Source of the DNA: Yponomeuta sedellus
Taxonomy: Eukaryota; Arthropoda; Insecta; Lepidoptera; Yponomeutidae
Direction of reading: 5' to 3'
Length of the DNA stretch: 64,000 nucleotides
Assembly (NCBI GenBank): GCA_934045075.1
Contig: OW203734.1
Coordinates: 14,444,016-14,508,015 of the forward strand
Shown: positions 1 to 11,679 of the stretch, one piece after another
How positions within the stretch are numbered: position 1 is the stretch's first letter
Layout: each line of letters begins with the position of its first letter
Translations under genes and position numbers: made by a program
The notes under the pieces: generated by a model
Databases searched by the model: none
What the model was told of the DNA's origin: nothing
Seen by the model: the letters and a program-made list of their open reading frames with translations, nothing else

Positions 1-140
1 CTAGGTACTGTGGTAATTAGGCTGATTAATTTGTGACATTGTTTGGTCACTGGATTGATGATTGTACAACACACGAGGTCTACAAAGCTACACAAAGTTG
101 CTTTAAGCGTCTTATGCAATCATACTACGAGTAAGTTAAG
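1..140. other. No recognisable feature
   Basis: AT-rich sequence up to the first SINE. I see no motif, repeat or credible frame. Confidence 0.4.
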
Positions 141-358
141 TTAAGCCGTTGATGCCGGCTGTCATGTACTGGCAGTTGTTAAGCCATGTCAGAGGCCTCA
201 TGGGCGGCTTGATAACTTTTGACAGTAAGGCCCGCCACTGCTTTACAATCCTCCACCAACCCGAACTTGGCCGCCGTGGTGGAGTATGGCTTAACCTTCC
301 TGCGATGCAGGAAGAGACCTGTGCCCCAGCAGTGGGGACATACAATGGTTGATATCGA
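141..358 (+). mobile_element. 5S-derived SINE, 5'-truncated copy
   Basis: This is the 3' two thirds of a SINE family whose full copies lie at 57795-58155 (+) and 1475-1833 (-). It shares the block starting gccggctgtcatgtactggc, the segment around cagaggcctcatgggcggct, and the 3' part with gtgccccagcagtggggac. The 5S-like head is missing, as expected for 5' truncation during target-primed reverse transcription. The short frames overlapping it on both strands are chance frames. Confidence 0.8.
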
Positions 359-810
359 ACGACGACTAGGAGTAAGCCCCGAGTCTGTAAATGGTCTGCA
401 GTAAAATGAGAGACACTCGTTTGGGTCACTTGATACGTTTTTTTCATTCCATTGACGCTTTGAAGGCGTAGAACAGAAGCGACAAAGAAAGAATTTAATT
501 ATCGTCTCCTGGATAAGGGAATTCTTCAGTTTCATGACCAATTCAGCTTGATAATACCGAATTATTGTATTATCACCTAAATTATAAACTTCTTCTTCTT
601 CTCCAGGCTATCCACTGCTGGACATGGCCCTCCCCTAATGAGCGCCATAGCGCCCTGTCTTCAGCTTGCCGCATCCATTATACACTTGCAAAGTTTTAAA
701 CCAAAACGACTGTTCTGAGTGGGGCAAAACTGAACTCTTGAGATTGTTATATAGACTTTAATTAGCTCGTCAGATACAAGCACGCGAAGCTAAAATAAGC
801 GTTTTAAAAA
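359..810. other. Intergenic; fragment of a dispersed repeat at about 595-676
   Basis: The segment with ccactgctggacatggccc and taatgagcgccatagcgcc recurs at 17983-18215, 30540-30650 (reverse) and 53715-53900. It is a dispersed lepidopteran-type repeat, probably a LINE or SINE 3' end. The rest is unrecognised. Confidence 0.5.
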
Positions 811-866
811 CCTATTTAGAGTCTAAAAATTCCACCCATACCGGGAATAGAACCTGCGACCTCTGG
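811..866 (-). mobile_element. Palindromic tRNA SINE fragment
   Basis: Contains aacctatttagagtctaaaa followed by an antisense tRNA T-arm region (accgggaatagaacctgcga), which is the 5' arm of the palindromic SINE family described at 11340-11645. Confidence 0.65.
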
Positions 867-1474
867 TGTGTTAAAAATAAATTTCCATAACCTTTAACAA
901 CTATCGCCTTCTTTACCGATATAACTCGCATCGCAAACCATAGTCAGTTTTATGATAATATATAGAGATATTCCACTCGATATAGCCGTAAAGTGTTATA
1001 ATCCAACGTAAATACCCAACTATACGAGTAGGGTCCTAAGCGGTACCCTCGACCCTTAAGCTTGAGATAAGGAAGGTCTCTATTACGCTTCTATCATAAA
1101 GTTTGCAGATTTCTTTTTACCTTACTACGAAAACAAGTCGGTTTATGTTTTATGCACTAAGTTTTTTTTGACCAGGCGAAATATGTTGACCGATTTTAAG
1201 AATCAGTTGTCCACTGAAAGTTATATGACAACCTTATAAGGCTGAAACTGTTAAATCCTAATTAAGTAAAAGTATTTTATATGAGGGCCGTTGGCTTGCC
1301 TATTGATTAAAATAAAAAATAAATGACTGATACTGATCACTGAAACAGATGATCAACAAAATTAAGAAACACAAAATGGCGGAAATCAGCTGCCTATGTA
1401 TCTTATCTTCTGTTTCTGTAATAATTTTCCGGTATACAATAAAGAATATTCTTATCTTATCTAATCCTCATCAT
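867..1474. other. Unrecognised; LINE-type 3' tail near 1438-1470
   Basis: Mostly featureless AT-rich DNA. Near the end, caataaagaatattcttatc is a polyadenylation-like LINE 3' terminus of the type seen again near 18610, 30105, 62270 and 63963. Confidence 0.4.
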
Positions 1475-1833
1475 CATCAACCCATTATGTCCCTACTGAG
1501 GGGCACGTGTCTCTTCCCTGGGGAAGGTATCGGCCATACTCCACGACGGGTGCCAAGTCTGGTTTGTTGGAGGATTGCAAAACTAGTGGCTGATCTTACT
1601 GTCAGAAGTTTTTAAGCCGCCCTAAGGCTTGGCTTAACGACTGCCTTCTATCGACGGCAGCCGGCACCAACTGCTTAACGTGTCTTGCGAAGCCCGGAAC
1701 CGCTTGGAAAATGCTACTAGCATTAGTCATAGACGGTCACCCATCCATGCACTGAACGCGGCCTATGTTGCTTAACCTTCGTGATAATTTAAGATCACTT
1801 AGGTCGCCGGGGCTACGAGCGATTTCTTATCTC
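1475..1833 (-). mobile_element. 5S-rRNA-derived SINE, near full length
   Basis: Read on the minus strand it starts tcgctcgtagccccggcga, runs into a 5S-like block with gaaggttaagcaacatagg and gatgggtgaccgtctatg, then the shared body, and ends in a (GAT)-rich tail (tcatcatcatcaac on plus). The 5S-like block matches the internal promoter part of arthropod 5S rRNA as I remember it. The copy at 57795-58155 aligns along its whole length. Confidence 0.85.
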
Positions 1834-2506
1834 TATTGAAATCAATAAGAAGATACTGAAGCTTATCGAATAAGAAACTTGTAAGAAAAACCAAAACCCC
1901 GGTTGCTTAAAAGTCGTAGAAAAGCACGTCAAATTGTAATTTAATAATTATTACCCGCAGAAGGTGAAACCAAACTAACTAACAACAAATTGAAAGGGTA
2001 CCGCGTGCTTATACATTTTAGCAGTCTGAGATTTGAAGCGATAATGAGGAATTTTCTTGTAAACTTTTTGAAGAAATCAACGCAAGTTTATTATTAATGC
2101 ATTAGTTTTACTTGTAAGAGACTTGCCCCTTCTGTAAAATTGTACAACCAATACATCTCCAAAAAAGTATCTCCAAAAATACTTTAATCAATACAGTAAA
2201 ATATCTTATTATCTGTCCCTCCCAATTGGAGCGTCACGTGATACAGAGCGAAAACTACAAATTTCACTTCAAAGCCCGGGATTATAAAGTCTTCAACAAT
2301 ACGAAATCATTGACAAATCCATTTGGGAAGTCAAAGCGCCAACAGATTAAGCGATCGAATATTCGCTTTCACGGAGCCTGGCCAAGCGCAAATATTGTTG
2401 AAACTTAAACGACAACATTTGACGTCGGACTTCTGCTCTAAAGAGTTGGACCCATTCAGCCCTATTGCATCGATATCAACTCCACTGCTGGACTTAGCTG
2501 GACTGT
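1834..2506. other. Unrecognised intergenic DNA
   Basis: I see no credible frame or family assignment. The end (around ccactgctggacttagctgg) resembles LINE/SINE 3' wording but is too short to assign. The 60-aa frame at 2226-2408 has no recognisable domain. Confidence 0.35.
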
Positions 2507-2747
2507 TGTAACGTTGGGTATCTTTATAAATAATAATAAACTCTGGAACGACTTCAGGTGTTGTTTTATTTGTAGATATTTGTAGTAATTTTAAAACAGA
2601 AAACTGGATAAAAAAAACGGAGAAACAGGTAAAATAGTCAGATCTGGTCAATGAGGGAAATCGAAGAATGTGTGACGTAATTTAAATATTTGAAAATGAT
2701 AGATAGAAAAAGAAAAAAAATGGAGTGAAGAGGTTTGCACCGTCACA
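2507..2747 (-). repeat. LTR of non-coding LTR element, copy I
   Basis: Begins tgtaacgttgggta and ends cgtcaca on plus. It shares the blocks ctctggaacgacttcaggtg and gaagaatgtgtgac with the LTRs at 4726, 24891 and 27184. Confidence 0.8.
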
Positions 2748-3240
2748 CTACCCGGGGGCATCGGTAAAAATTTTTTTTTAAATATATTTATTTAAAAAAT
2801 ATATTTCAAAAAAATGTTTTCTTTATAAAAAATATTGTTGAGTAAAATTTACAAAAAAGGTCGAGAGCAAAGTCCATGAAGGTCGGGGATGGGGATGGGT
2901 AAGTAAATTTATACTTAAATATTAAAATATATATATATATAAAAGATGGGCGGTGAAACTCACTGAATTGACTACGGCAGTTTCATGTATGTTTTTAATT
3001 TTATTAAAATGATTAATTTCACGCTGTTCCGTGAAATTAATCATTTTTCAAATAACAAAATACTATGTTATTTGAAAAGAGTTATTATTTTTTGGCCATT
3101 CTTCCGATTGGCATCATAAAAGTAGAGGTATTTTTTTTTAATTTAAGACGGTTCGATTCCCAGACAAGGCAAGTAATTTTCAGAAAATCTTTGAATGCAT
3201 AATTACTAACTTTTAAAAATAACATAAAGTCTTCTTTCAG

Positions 3241-4213
3241 CAAAATACCCTGTGTACGATATTTAAGGTACTTTCCCTTCATGGCCATAACTTTGAGACG
3301 CCCTGTATACAGAAAATTAAAAGTATAAAAAGGTAGCGTGGGTATGTTTTGTACAAGTTGACAGTTAAAATATTTAAAAAGAATACGGATAATAAAAAAG
3401 GAGGTGGAGTAATATTTTAGGAATGAGGTAAGGATGGGGTGAGGGTGAGAGGTTTTTATTTTATTGCCAAAGAGTTTCTTCTAAGTTTAACCTGTGGAGG
3501 TTTGCTTTTAGAATATTGAAAAATTTATGACGATGAATGGTGTCAGAATAATTGACGTCTAGAAATTTGGTTTGCAAAGATTTTGTAAATAATAGCAAAA
3601 TACCCTATGTACGATATTTAAGGTACTTTCCCTTCATGGCCCATAACTTTGGGACGCCCTGTATACAGAAAGTTAAAAGTATAAAAAGGTAGCGTGGGTA
3701 GGTTTTGTACAATTTGACAGTTAAAATATTTAAAAAGAATACGGATAATAAAAAAGGAGGTGGAGTAATATTTTAGGAATGAGGTAAGGATGGGGTGAGG
3801 GTGAGAGGTTTTTATTTTATTGCCAAAGAGTTTCTTGTAAGTTTAACCTGTGGAGGTTTGCTTTTAGAATATTGAAAAATTTATGACGATGAATGGTGTC
3901 AGAATTACTGACGTCTAGAAATTTGGTTTGCAAAGATTTTGTAAATAATAGCAAAATACCCTATGTACGATATTTAAGGTACTTTCCCTTCATGGCCCAT
4001 AACTTTGGGACGCCCTGTATACAGAAAATTAAAAGTATAAAAAGGTAGCGTGAGTAGGTTTTGTACAATTTGACAGTTAAAATATTTAAAAAGAATACGG
4101 ATAATAAAAGAGGAGGTGGAGTAATATTTTAGGAATGAGGTAAGGATGGGGTGAGGGTGAGAGGTTTTTATTTTATTGCCAAAGAGTTCCTTGTAAGTTC
4201 AACCTGTGGAGGT
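3241..4213. repeat. Internal tandem repeat, about 356 bp x 2.7
   Basis: Units start at 3241, 3596 and 3952, each with caaaataccctatgtacgat (the first reads tgtgt). They contain gtactttcccttcatggccc, tataaaaaggtagcgtg and taaggatggggtgagggtga. Units are almost identical apart from point changes and small indels. The third stops after aacctgtggaggt. The sister element at 24891-27445 has only one unit plus a short partial duplication near 26160-26330, so copy number changed within the family. Confidence 0.9.
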
Positions 4214-4725
4214 GTGTGTAGAAGTTATTGATTGTATAGTGTTAGTGTATACTGTGGTATGTTTCGGTTAGGTGGGGTGCAGATAGATAGAATAGGACTT
4301 TTATTAGGGCCGAAAAATTAGCTACTATGGGTGAATCTACTTAGTGAAGAATTGTCAATGAGTAGTTATAATGAATTACCTTTTGGTCCAGATGACAAGT
4401 CCCACTTTAAACTGTATTTAATATTTAATTTATAAAACGTGAAAACACTTAACAAAAAAAAATCTTGCAGGTCTTCAGAATCGGAAGAAGTCCAACAGAA
4501 TCCTTAAGCAAGGCTGGGGAGCTCCTGGGGATGTGCGTGTGACGAATGGGGTCGTGGGTATGAAGCAGCAGCAGCAGTTCGACGATTGTGCACTCGTATA
4601 ATCGTGGTAATCGTGCTTGTATTCGCACTCGCACTCGCAGCGTAGTCGCGGTGGGTGGGCAGTGTCGTCTCGGCGTATCAAGCCGTGGGGTGTTGTTGGG
4701 TTTCGTTATTATCGTTGGGCGCCAG

Positions 4726-4904
4726 TGTAACGTTGGGTATCTTTATGAATAATAATAAACTCTGGAACGACTTCAGGTGTTGTTTTATTTGTAGATATTT
4801 GTAGTAACAAATAGTCAGATCTGGTCAAAGGGTAAAGTAGTAATGAATGAAAAATGAGGGAAATCGAATAATGTGTGACGTAATTTAAATATTTGAAAAT
4901 GATA
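4726..4904 (-). repeat. LTR of copy I, truncated
   Basis: Begins tgtaacgttgggtatcttta and is cut at gaaaatgata, where the 5S SINE starts. The terminal part with the gcaccgttaca end is missing. Confidence 0.75.
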
Positions 4905-5100
4905 ACGACTGCCATTATATGACAGCCGGCACCAACGGCTTAACGTGCCTTGCGAAGCACGGAAGCGCTCGGAAAAATGCCACTAGCGGTAGTCACGCGA
5001 CGCTCACCCGTCCCGTACCTGACCGCGCCTATTGTTGCTTAACCAAGTGATTGATTACAATCACTCGGTTCGCCTAGGCCAAGAGCGCTTCGTTCGAAGT
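4904..5100 (-). mobile_element. 5S-derived SINE, head plus body
   Basis: On minus it has ttggttaagcaacaatagg and gacgggtgagcg, a diverged 5S-like block, followed by the body ending at gccggctgtcatataatggc. The 3' third seen in full copies is missing. It interrupts the right LTR of the element ending here. Confidence 0.75.
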
Positions 5101-5862
5101 TAAGGTAATTACGTTTTACCCAAAAAATAACTGCGTTTACACCCGTGTTAGAAAACAGCATTGTGGAACAATTATATAAAGTTACCGACGATTTAAATTA
5201 AGTACATATTCACTGGTCAAAGGGGTTCACACCGTTAGATGACCCAGTTGAGTTGAATACTGTTGTTGTGGAAACAGACTTGGATTCCGGAGTTACCGAT
5301 CACACTTCTTGTCTGGCCGGGTCTTCAGATAATATTAACTAAAGATATTCCGCCCGTCTACAGCCGCAAGGGAATTGAAATTCTTCGGTGATGTCTGTGG
5401 TTTTCAAGTTTTCTTCACTTTGTGAAAACGATTTTGTGAGTTTTCAACAAAAATACACCAAGACGAGTGCCTTGTTGACCTCTATTGGTCGGTAAAACAC
5501 TTGCCTGAGATTGGGAAGGTTTTTCATTCAACTTGTAACAAGCATGTAGTATGTATATCACTTTGTTTTCCAATTCATATATTGCATGAATCGTCACTGA
5601 CTGGGTTCCACGCAACGGATACGCAAACGTAGCCGAACCAAGCGGAGATGGCAGGACGACCTCATAACTAAATAGATAAAGCATTCAATCAATCAGGCTT
5701 TCACTCACAAACATACATACAGGTCTTACACATAAAAACACTATGCATATTGTAAAACACTGACCCCTGAGTCACAGACCTCAAACCTAAGGGCCTGGGC
5801 ACAATTTTATTTTATGAGTGTATAATATCGAAATTTGTTTTTATGATATAATTTTCTTGTAT
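5101..5862. other. Intergenic with short LINE remnant near 5636-5676
   Basis: 5103-5140 carries a piece of the dispersed family with aaggtaattacgttttacc. At 5636-5676 plus, one frame reads RTKRRWQDDLITK then stop. It resembles the RW-DD region near the C-terminus of non-LTR reverse transcriptases. The rest is unrecognised. Confidence 0.4.
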
Positions 5863-6005
5863 CATAACATAACATAACATTTTACTGGCACATACATTGC
5901 TTCTAGCCCCACACTAGGATACCCTGTGTCGGGCATTGTTTTTTTCAGCGTTGCAACTGACAAGTCAGTTGCTACATTATGCTGAGTCGGGCCCATTTTG
6001 GGGGC
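5863..6005 (-). mobile_element. tRNA-derived SINE (family F), 3' fragment
   Basis: Plus strand shows ggcacatacattgcttctagc...aggataccctgtgtcg, the 3' half of the family seen complete at 21535-21747 (-) and 36367-36560 (+). Confidence 0.7.
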
Positions 6006-6350
6006 TCAATACTTAAAACCTATGTATTAAATTATGTTGTTTTCGTGTTGTAAAGTTGATTTATTTTTTAGCTGTGTCTTTTGTTTTTTTTTTTTTTTTG
6101 CTATGTGTAATCTCTTTTTTTTTTTATAATTGGTTTGTGTGTTTTTTTGGTTTTGTTTTGAGTATTGTGTCGTCAAATAAATACATTTTCTTTCTTTCTT
6201 TCTTTCTTTCTTTTTATAGAAATAAAACTTATACAAAACTCGACTTCCTGCCAGCCGCGACGAGACGAGAGGAAAACCCAACTCCCACAAAAGTTCCAGC
6301 AATGGAACACAATCGAGGCTACATAAAAAAATATATGTAACACATAAATA
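6006..6350. repeat. T-rich low-complexity tract with (TTTC)n
   Basis: Poly-T runs near 6088-6125 and an (TTTC)n stretch near 6190-6213. The overlapping 91-94 aa frames are low-complexity artefacts. Confidence 0.7.
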
Positions 6351-6560
6351 TACGCGTCTATCCTAAAGGGGTAGGCAGAGACGAGTATGCCACTTAGCAC
6401 CATCCTGACAGACTTATATCCCGAATTCGAATCCCGGCATGGGTTGAATTGTTAGCCTCTAAATAGGTTTTTTAAAATAGGTTTTTTAAAACTTATATCC
6501 CTTCATCACATTCATTAGTTGTAGCATGCACTGCACGTTCTCCGGTTTCGGGTACTTTTT
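6350..6560 (-). mobile_element. LINE 3' end split by a SINE
   Basis: The 3' UTR of the LINE family seen at 12957-13200 and 31895-32085 (cctaaaggggtaggcagagac, ccatcctgacaga, then ttcatcacattcattagttg and tactttttgc). It is split by the SINE at 6423-6490, with an 11 bp duplication acttatatccc on both sides. Confidence 0.65.
6423..6490 (+). mobile_element. Palindromic tRNA SINE, 3' fragment with target duplication
   Basis: Holds the T-arm (gaattcgaatcccggcatgg), then gcctctaaataggtttttt. It is flanked by acttatatccc at 6412-6422 and 6491-6501. The host is a LINE 3' end, so the insertion is nested. Confidence 0.8.
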
Positions 6561-7534
6561 GCGCCCTTTGCTAATTAGTAAAGTAATAAGTTTACTAAGT
6601 TAAGTACAGCCCTTTCTGAATTTGAAAAGAAGCTTGGCCACTAAGTCCATGATACTCTCTCTCTAAGAGCGCGTGAGCCTTGCAGATCGACTTATTACTA
6701 AAATGCTGTAACAAGCGTGATTGATTATTGATTTATTGTTTGATTGCGGATTCAATTAACGCTGTAGGCCGCTGTATTTTAGTTTATTGTAACGGCCTCA
6801 GTCTTGATATTTTTACACATTTCAGACACGTTACTATATTTTATTTATTTATTTATATTTGTATATTAGTAACAAATGAAAAGGGATCCTAGTTTGTGAT
6901 TGAAATAACTGAGCGCCACAAAAAAAGATTTTCTGTTCCAAGGCCCTCTTACAGATCTGGAGATCTGTAGTAGGGAGAGTACTTTTCTTTTAAAATACAA
7001 AATACATACATAATGACGCAACGGCACAGTTATATTTATTTACTAACCGATATGTACCTATATAACGTCTTCAGTGATATATCATACGGATATAACAGTA
7101 CTTAAATTGTCTACCGTACAATTCTGATAAAAGTAATACGACGAATGGATTTTTAATAAGCCTTCCGTCGATATTACGAAAATTCTTCAAGTGTCCAGTT
7201 TTACGGAACGAGACGAAAGAATTTAATTTCATTAGATATAGCGATTCTATTTATGCAACGAAATTTTCAATTCGAATTCTACGACCCAATTTCACACGTA
7301 CAGTCAGGTTATGAAGGTGTCTGCAGTTTTGGTGGATTTTACCTCATAATTATAATTTTGCATTCATGTGGGAATAGTACTTTTGCGAATAAAGTATATT
7401 GAGCTCTATTTATAGGTTAAGTAATGTCTACTTCAAGACGAAAAATATCAGTGAACAGTTATACTCGTACATTGGAAGTTAAATAATAAAAAAATTAAAG
7501 TCTTGTTTTTACATATGTTATAATCGATATCAGT
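6561..7534. other. Unrecognised intergenic DNA
   Basis: AT-rich sequence with no credible frame. A short hairpin acagatctggagatctgt lies near 6951-6968. Confidence 0.4.
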
Positions 7535-7625
7535 CTTTGTATGTCCCCATTACTGGGACACGGGTCTCTTCGTGCATCGCAGAAAAGTTAGGCCCTTCTC
7601 CACTACGGGGCCCAAGTCCGAGTTT
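7535..7625 (-). mobile_element. 5S-derived SINE, 3' end only
   Basis: tgtatgtccccattactggg followed by cgggtctcttcgtgcatcg is the 3' terminal block of the 5S SINE. Confidence 0.7.
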
Positions 7626-8756
7626 ATATTTATACATAATATATTTATATTTATAATGTTCCGAACAAACAGTGACATACAAACCGAACAGGTAATTTAA
7701 TATTACTTGATAGCTTTGCCCGTTCCTGAGAAATGGTCTTAATACATAGATCGCCTGGCAGATGGTCGGACGGATCAATGGAGGGACGGACAAACGAACT
7801 GACGAACAGACGGAATCGCGGGTGATAAGTGCTCCTTTTTTCTTTTGAGGTACGGGACCCTCAAAAAGATAAACGTTACTGAAACGTTAAAGAACTGAAT
7901 AGTATAGCTCATATTACTGGCTGGAATTCTGGAGGGTATTGAAGGTATCAAATTTGACACCTTTACAAAGGGTCAACCTATTTTTGAAGTACCTACTGTT
8001 GTTCATCACGGTATTTCTGGTCTTACCCTCACTTCATGTGTTATATTTTCCAGAACCCGTGTCTTAGCTAACGAAAAAACCTTGTACGTAAAAATTTCAA
8101 CCCGATGCTTGCTATTATTTAGACGCAAAACTGAGAAAAATATTTTCAGCGTCCCACCGACCCTCGTGCAAAATCCGGTTTAAGCACTTAGGTACTTAAT
8201 TACTTCTGTAAGAATTTTTAATCTCCTTATTATGACCAAGACCCGCCTAGGATAACGAACGAAAATTACGGGATTAAGAGATAGCGTGGCTATTTATAAT
8301 TTTGAGAAATATGGCCGGGCGTAACACCCTTCGGACGGCCTTCGCGAAAATTCGCCTATCTCTCGGATACCGTGTGCCTCTGACCATAAATTAGTTTACC
8401 GGTATTTAAAAGGCTATATTTTGTACTTATATCCAGGGCATAACCTAACTGATAGTATCAGGAGTGTGCTTGTGTAAGGTGCAGCGCACGCACACTAAGA
8501 TTTAGTTGAATTAAACGCTTGTACGGACTGAACGCGTATTACTCTGCTCCCAATAGCTACCCACAAACAGTACTGTAGTGAAATGCTTTAAGTTTCGTCC
8601 GACTCATTGCTATAGTGTTAACTGCAGATAGAGAATGCTAGAGCACGATGGTTGAGGACCAAATAGAATGCAAAATGAAACTTTTTTGAACTAGAATACT
8701 TGACGAATGCGTGCATGTTTTCTTTATTTTGACTAGAATTATTATTTTAGAGTAAA
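7626..8756. other. Unrecognised intergenic DNA
   Basis: Contains a stretch with tgctccttttttcttttgagg near 7830. I see no assignable coding content. Confidence 0.35.
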
Positions 8757-8953
8757 AAGTAGTAAACTTTTAGTCCGGATCTACTTACGGGTGTTACTAT
8801 ATCGGAAGAGTCCGACCAGGTTTCGCTCCGATTCGCATAGCTTAATCATGGTGAGCAGAGACGGAGCTCGCGTCGTCGGTTACTCGTCTCACACTGCGGG
8901 CAAGCGCGCGGCCCACAACACCCGTAAGTAGATCCGGACTAAAAGGCTACAAT
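8757..8953. mobile_element. MITE with long inverted ends (family I)
   Basis: Ends cttttagtccggatctactt and, inverted, aagtagatccggactaaaag flank a roughly 195 bp core. The core holds gtccgaccaggtttcgctcc and gattcgcatagcttaatcat. A hairpin-only version is at 19738-19882 and a right half is at 50227-50345. I found no convincing target duplication. Confidence 0.75.
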
Positions 8954-9601
8954 GTGTTGTGCTTACGAAAGTTTTAGTTAAAAAATATTACGTAGAATAC
9001 AACAGTGTTTATTCAAAGTGTACTCCTGATGAGCGGCTTTGTCAATAAGCACTTAAAATCTGTTTATATTAATTACTATTCCAGTGGAAGTAGGTATGTG
9101 TACTATTTGGAACGGTGGAAACATCTTTATGGCTTTATTTATGTTTGACACGAAGACGTCAACACAAATAAAGCAAGATAGATTCTTACACAGCAGAATA
9201 TTGACCTCTTACGCGATTATTGGAGACCTGCCTGAAAAAAAGACGCTCTTATCCTTGCAGAATAATTTAATTATTTAAGTGCAGATTTTTTTTTACACTT
9301 GTTTTATTTGATATCCGTTAGAAGAAATATCCGTGTAATTTCCTTTTTTATAAACAATAAAGTGTTCTTTATCTATGTAATTCATTTGAAATTAGGGCTG
9401 GTAATTTGTTACTACGAAAAAAGCTTTTTTACTGTATAGATGGAGATCTGCAGCCATATGTACCAAGGCAAATAGAGCAATTTACTAAAATTCGTAAGAG
9501 GTCATATCGCGGGTACAGTACTGTTAAAAGTCACCCGACGGTGCATTAGATGCATAGAAATAAACTCAAAGCGAGTAAAAAGCTCGATAGAAGAATAAGC
9601 A
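8954..9601. other. Unrecognised intergenic DNA
   Basis: A LINE-type tail (aaacaataaagtgttctttatc) lies near 9351. The 64-aa frame at 9084-9278 has no recognisable features. Confidence 0.35.
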
Positions 9602-9850
9602 ATGGAGTCATCGGCAAAAACACTACCAGTCATTCCTATGCCTTTCACATTTGCTGCATATCTTTATTTCGCACCCTTTCAAAGCGAAGGCCCATTAGAT
9701 CAACTTTCCGCTTACATGGGGACCGCAGGTTATTCCCATCACGTCGCGTACATAAACTTTCATGGGGTAAACTTATTCCATATGCGCGATCATGCGGTTG
9801 AAGTGGCAAAAGCCAATCACGCAAACGCGATTTTTTCTCCTCCAGTTTAG
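9602..9850 (+). CDS. Unrecognised 82-aa open frame
   Basis: The frame starts MESSAKTLPVIPMPF and ends AIFSPPV. It has a balanced composition, unlike the low-complexity frames around it, and several histidines in YSHHVAYINFHGVNLFHMRDH. I recognise no domain, signal peptide or splice context, and no neighbouring gene supports it. It may be a chance frame, a domesticated fragment or one exon. I assign no function. Confidence 0.15.
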   Translation: MESSAKTLPVIPMPFTFAAYLYFAPFQSEGPLDQLSAYMGTAGYSHHVAYINFHGVNLFHMRDHAVEVAKANHANAIFSPPV

Positions 9851-11339
9851 AGTTTCGTACCCAGAGGGCGCTAACAGAACCCCTGTTGCCTTGAAGGTCG
9901 TTCTCTCTGCAAGCCTGATAATCAGTCTGACCTAAAAAGAGATTTTTCTTTTGAACCGCAATAGATAGCCAGTTGAATTTTTCACAAAGTACGTGTTATT
10001 ATAGCGGATTGACTGAAACATAATAAACCGTACAAAAAATTAAGAGACCAATATAAATTATTTTTGAAAAATATTTCAACGTTTTTTGGTTTTGACTCTA
10101 ATAGTAAATTTTATTGTAGCTGCAGTCTCTATTCTATAACAACCACTAATAAGACCCTGTCAACTCTAAGCCCTATTACCACTCTTTATTATATATTTAT
10201 GGTGATAAGAAACTCGGACGTATTTTTTCCTTTCATAAATAAATAATTTCCACTAACATGATAATAATATGTAAGACGCAACTCAGGTACTCGTCTGCTC
10301 ACCAGGTTATATGTTTTTCTTAGTGCCATAATTTGTTGAAAGTCGGCTGTAACTGTGAAAAATGGTCACAATTATATCCGAATGGTTTTGGTTGGTTTGA
10401 CGTTAAATATGTCCTCAGAAGGCTTCGAAACTTGAAGTCCCTCACCCTTATGACCTTGGCAAAATATACGGAAGTAATCTTGAATGGTTCTATCCTGAAA
10501 CGATGACAAATAGTGGAAGAAATATCAATGGAATGATTTATATGCAGAGACGCCAAACTGTGGTCTCTCACATACACTTAGGTCTTAGTATGACGTACAG
10601 ACAACAATATACCAACATTTTGGTCCCAAAGTTACCCCAAATATGACTGCACGTATAGTGCACGGACGTAAACGTTGATTTGCTGTCGAGTATACCTGCG
10701 TGTGACAGTACCAGGATACAGTCAATGTGCTTGTACATCTCGTAGAAACTAAAAATCATATCAAAAATATTTTCGTCTATAACCTCCAATGAAATGGATA
10801 TTTCCGATTTAACCACAAATTGTTATTCATTGATATCGATCCTATCTGGTCGGCCGTGTTGCCCCAAAACCGACACGGGGTTACTTTAACATCATAAAAT
10901 ACACCTCGATGGTCCCGATACCACCGATACGGTTTTCGTGAAAATTAATATTGTATCAGAAATGCCTGCTCGCCTGAGAGCGATTTTGTGCGATACCCAT
11001 AACACAAAATAAATGAAACAGAAGGGTTTGGTCAAGATTTCATTGCTGTGGCCTAATTTAGGTTTTAAAATACCCTTTACAAAGACCGAAGATATTATGA
11101 CAACAAAATCGATAACTGTTCGAACTTACTACTAGTTGCTCCTAACGGCCTTGAAGAAAGTTTTCTAAAATTGTATGCTTAAGGGGATAATTAGGCCTCC
11201 GGTAAATTTTGCAATTATTGGTTTCAAAATGCTTTTAAACTTAACTAAGATAGTTTCCAACATAATTTTAATACCACACATCTTTGTCCTAGATTATGGC
11301 CCTCGTTGCTGAGAGTAGACATACATAACAAATTTGATA
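9851..11339. other. Unrecognised intergenic DNA
   Basis: About 1.5 kb without an assignable repeat. The minus-strand frames at 10320-10577 and 10568-10816 show no domain. Confidence 0.4.
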
Positions 11340-11645
11340 ATTTTAAGAACCTATTTAGAGGCTAAAAATTCCATCCATGCCGGGATTCGAACCCGCGACC
11401 TCTGGCTATCCGTGCCAGCGCTCTATCAAACTGAGCCAGATGTCGCTGCCTGTACGTAATACAGATAATAGTGTAAAGAGGTTCGAAATTTCACTGATTC
11501 CGGTGAGTCGCCCATTAGCTCAGTTGGATAGAGCGCTGGCACGGATAGCCAGAGGTCGCGGGTTCGAATCCCGACATGGATGGAATTTTTAGCCTCTAAA
11601 TAGGTTTTTAAAATTGTACCTAGCACGGGTTAGTGCATTAAAAAT
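11340..11645 (+). mobile_element. Palindromic tRNA-derived SINE, fullest foldback form
   Basis: The 5' arm (11340 to about 11436) is antisense: aacctatttagaggctaaaa, then a reverse tRNA with gggattcgaacccgcgacct. It joins a sense head (gatgtcgctgcctgtacgta) at gagcca. Then comes a sense tRNA-like module with A box tagctcagttgg, B box gttcgaatcc and anticodon arm ctggcacggatagccag, then gcctctaaataggtttttaa and the tail agcacgggttagtgcattaa. The two arms are about 95-105 bp and would fold into one hairpin. Other copies look like deletions or truncations of this form. Confidence 0.85.
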
Positions 11646-11679
11646 AAAAAAAATAGTGTAATCATGTGGGTACAGTGAT

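Larger units (their letters stand above)
2507..4904 (-). mobile_element. Non-coding LTR retrotransposon, copy I (LARD-like)
   Basis: Two related LTRs flank about 1.98 kb of non-coding DNA: 2507-2747 and 4726-4904 (the second truncated by a 5S SINE). LTR ends on plus are tgtaacgttgggta and, in the other copy, gcaccgttaca, giving TG...CA. Next to the right LTR, plus cgttgggcgcca (4713-4724) is, on minus, TGGCGCCCAACG. This is the primer site expected for tRNA-Lys and sets the orientation as minus. There is no gag or pol frame. The interior holds three tandem copies of a roughly 356 bp unit. A complete sister copy is at 24891-27445. It is probably mobilised by an autonomous Ty3/Gypsy-type element; that is inference. 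Confidence 0.8.

Noticed and set aside
6056..6340. Plus and minus frames of 91-94 aa
   Set aside because: Phe- or Lys-rich translations of T-rich low-complexity DNA.
11520..11590. Possible genuine tRNA genes (here and at 11825, 15890, 20780, 21415, 36370, 38200)
   Set aside because: The A and B boxes are good, but acceptor and T stems do not pair cleanly, copies share non-tRNA flanks and tails, and many have target duplications. They are tRNA-derived SINEs.
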